From assembly GCA_026994125.1 (NCBI GenBank), contig JALWRJ010000140.1, forward strand, positions 1-7,514: a stretch of 7,514 nt of DNA. The letters are read 5' to 3'. The first letter of the stretch is position 1, and each line of letters opens with the position of its first letter. The notes beneath the pieces are model-generated. The model saw only the letters and a list, made by a program, of their open reading frames with translations, made no database searches and was not told the DNA's origin. A program made the position numbers and the translations under genes. Shown in pieces: positions 6,271 through 7,514 of this stretch. The DNA is from Cyclobacteriaceae bacterium (lineage in GTDB: Bacteria; Bacteroidota; Bacteroidia; Cytophagales; Cyclobacteriaceae).

Positions 6271-7514
6271 ACTTTACAATAGTAACAGGAAAATCCTGCC
6301 CACGCGAAAACGTGTAGGGGTACTGGGTTTTGCCTTTATATTTTTGGGAGTACTCAGGCACCAGTGAATCTATGTAGCCTTTAAGTTCGTAAATAGTTAC
6401 TGTACCATCTTTGGGCGATCCATCGGCCTTGCCTGCCAGGGCCTCCAACAAGGCATAAGTAAATACACCATGACCCAGTGCTTTAAACTCGCTAGCAAAT
6501 TGCTGGCTACCCGCAGCCGAAAGCACATGAATACCTGCACTACGCGAAAGCTGCGCCATGGCTTTTTCTTCCATGTTGCCACGTTCGGCCAACAGCTCGG
6601 CCGAGCCACCCGATTGGCAAGCATCGATAATAACTAACTGCTTTAAGGCCGAAATTTTTTGGAATTTATTGCGCAACTGCACAGCCGAAATAGCCTCTTT
6701 AGCTAGCTTATCTTTACTATACAAGCGGGTGTTATTTGAAGGCACAAAATAAAAGGTTTCGTCAACCAAGCTACCATGTCCCGCATAATAAAAGTAAAAA
6801 ACATCGCCCGGTTTTATTTTATTAGATAGCAAATCAAGCACCCCTAAAATGTTGGTTTGAGAGGCATCTTCGTTGTATAGCTCGTGCGTTTCTACCTTAT
6901 CAAACAACACATTGCTTTGTTTTTTAATAAGCTCAACAAAAGCACGGGCATCGCTTTGTGCGTAATTAAGGTTAAGCGATTCGTTTTTGTAGGTATTAAT
7001 GCCCACAGCCATAATGTATAATACGGTTTGTTGGGTGGGTGTTTGGTATTCCACGGTTACTTCGGCAGGTTTCGATTCAAAATTGGCATTATTAGTGGCT
7101 ACGGCTTTAAGATGGTTGGTGCCCGGCACCAGGGTTACTTTAAACTGTTGTATGATGGATTTTTCATTGCCCACTTTTTCTAACAACCCCTTAGTTCGGC
7201 TTTCTACCAATTTATTATTGTGGTATAACGAAACAGTTTTTAAACCTCCTCCCTTATTGGTTATTTTTAACAACACATTTAGCGGAGCTACTTTTTGTAC
7301 CTGTCCGTATTCAGGAAACTCCATTTTAATGAAAGGGGGCGGAAATTTAGAAAGCTGCTGCTGTACTCCCGGCTGGCTACCGGCAGCACCAAAAGTATGT
7401 TGCAACAGTTCCGGGGCATAATATTTTTGATACAGCTGATCTAAGGAAAAACTTTCGTTTCCTTTTACAAAATACACCTGTTTTTGCGCACCATCAGTAC
7501 CATTAAAATAACCC
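6269..7514 (-). CDS. Caspase-family (peptidase C14) protein, C-terminal part, probably WD40-caspase (5' truncated)
   Basis: Cysteine peptidase of the prokaryotic caspase-like (orthocaspase) group. The frame stays open to the right edge, reading ...GYFNGTDGAQKQV before the GTG at 7475-7477, so that GTG is not the start. Counting from this GTG as residue 1, a linker with YFVKG...LYQKYYAPELL resembles the segment that follows WD40 repeats in Bacteroidota WD40-caspase proteins. A beta-sandwich domain is at about 62-146, and the peptidase domain at about 151-350. Catalytic His234 lies in FYFYYAGHG and Cys287 in LVIIDACQSGG; both are intact, and AAGSQ and GHGVFTYALLEAL follow as in the family. The end has the usual QDFP tail motif. 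Family members often cleave after Arg or Lys, but the specificity here cannot be read. Whether a signal peptide is present is unknown because the N-terminus is missing. Its substrate and any partner are also unknown. Confidence 0.88.
   Translation of the reverse strand, partial: GYFNGTDGAQKQVYFVKGNESFSLDQLYQKYYAPELLQHTFGAAGSQPGVQQQLSKFPPPFIKMEFPEYGQVQKVAPLNVLLKITNKGGGLKTVSLYHNNKLVESRTKGLLEKVGNEKSIIQQFKVTLVPGTNHLKAVATNNANFESKPAEVTVEYQTPTQQTVLYIMAVGINTYKNESLNLNYAQSDARAFVELIKKQSNVLFDKVETHELYNEDASQTNILGVLDLLSNKIKPGDVFYFYYAGHGSLVDETFYFVPSNNTRLYSKDKLAKEAISAVQLRNKFQKISALKQLVIIDACQSGGSAELLAERGNMEEKAMAQLSRSAGIHVLSAAGSQQFASEFKALGHGVFTYALLEALAGKADGSPKDGTVTIYELKGYIDSLVPEYSQKYKGKTQYPYTFSRGQDFPVTIVK

Noticed and set aside
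6999..7421. 140-aa reading frame on the + strand
   Set aside because: It lies wholly antisense to the caspase-like gene, whose translation has clear domain structure; the Cys- and Trp-rich antisense product looks like a shadow.
7475..7477. GTG as the start of the caspase-like gene
   Set aside because: The same frame continues upstream to the window edge without a stop and encodes GYFNGTDGAQKQV, which resembles the family segment between WD40 and peptidase parts.
1..7514. CRISPR arrays, insertion sequences, tRNA or rRNA genes
   Set aside because: I found no regularly spaced repeats, transposase-like frames, terminal inverted repeats, or tRNA/rRNA-like segments in the window.

Overview
This 7.5 kb window looks like chromosomal DNA of a Bacteroidota member. 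The evidence is a TAnnTTTG-type -7 promoter box, the lack of strong Shine-Dalgarno sequences, a lipoprotein with a Lys/Glu-rich patch after the lipobox cysteine, a dnaE-trxA gene pair, and a caspase-domain protein of the type usually fused to WD40 repeats in this phylum. I cannot place it below phylum level.

Left part, + strand (1-2518): three housekeeping-type genes. They are the C-terminal third of DNA polymerase III alpha (dnaE, cut by the left edge), a classical thioredoxin (trxA, WCGPC), and a sugar-nucleotide-type nucleotidyltransferase. A very strong 20-bp perfect hairpin terminator follows trxA. A second hairpin at 2522-2547 sits between the convergent nucleotidyltransferase and receptor genes.

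Centre, - strand (2594-6208): a putative metal, most likely copper, acquisition cluster. In transcription order it encodes a 128-aa membrane-anchored or secreted protein with three cysteines (C-x9-C-x3-C), a methionine-rich surface-type lipoprotein with two copies of a YtkA/FixH-like beta domain, and a 670-aa TonB-dependent receptor. The receptor carries both halves of the CxxxM...HxM copper site known from Pseudomonas OprC, and the spacing between the halves matches the OprC residue numbers I recall. The lipoprotein and receptor genes are 9 bp apart, so they are very likely co-transcribed and may work as a SusCD-like pair: the lipoprotein captures the metal at the surface and the receptor imports it. 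A 384-bp gap upstream of the lipoprotein has no convincing gene but holds several inverted repeats and an excess of TGCA.

Right part, - strand (6269-7514): the C-terminal part of a caspase-like (peptidase C14, orthocaspase) protein with intact His and Cys catalytic residues and a beta-sandwich domain before the peptidase. It runs off the right edge, where WD40 repeats would be expected. A weak AT-rich hairpin with a T run separates it from the copper cluster, so a functional link is not implied.

The part most worth following up is the three-gene copper cluster. The receptor site is a strong motif-level match; the roles of the two partner proteins are inference.
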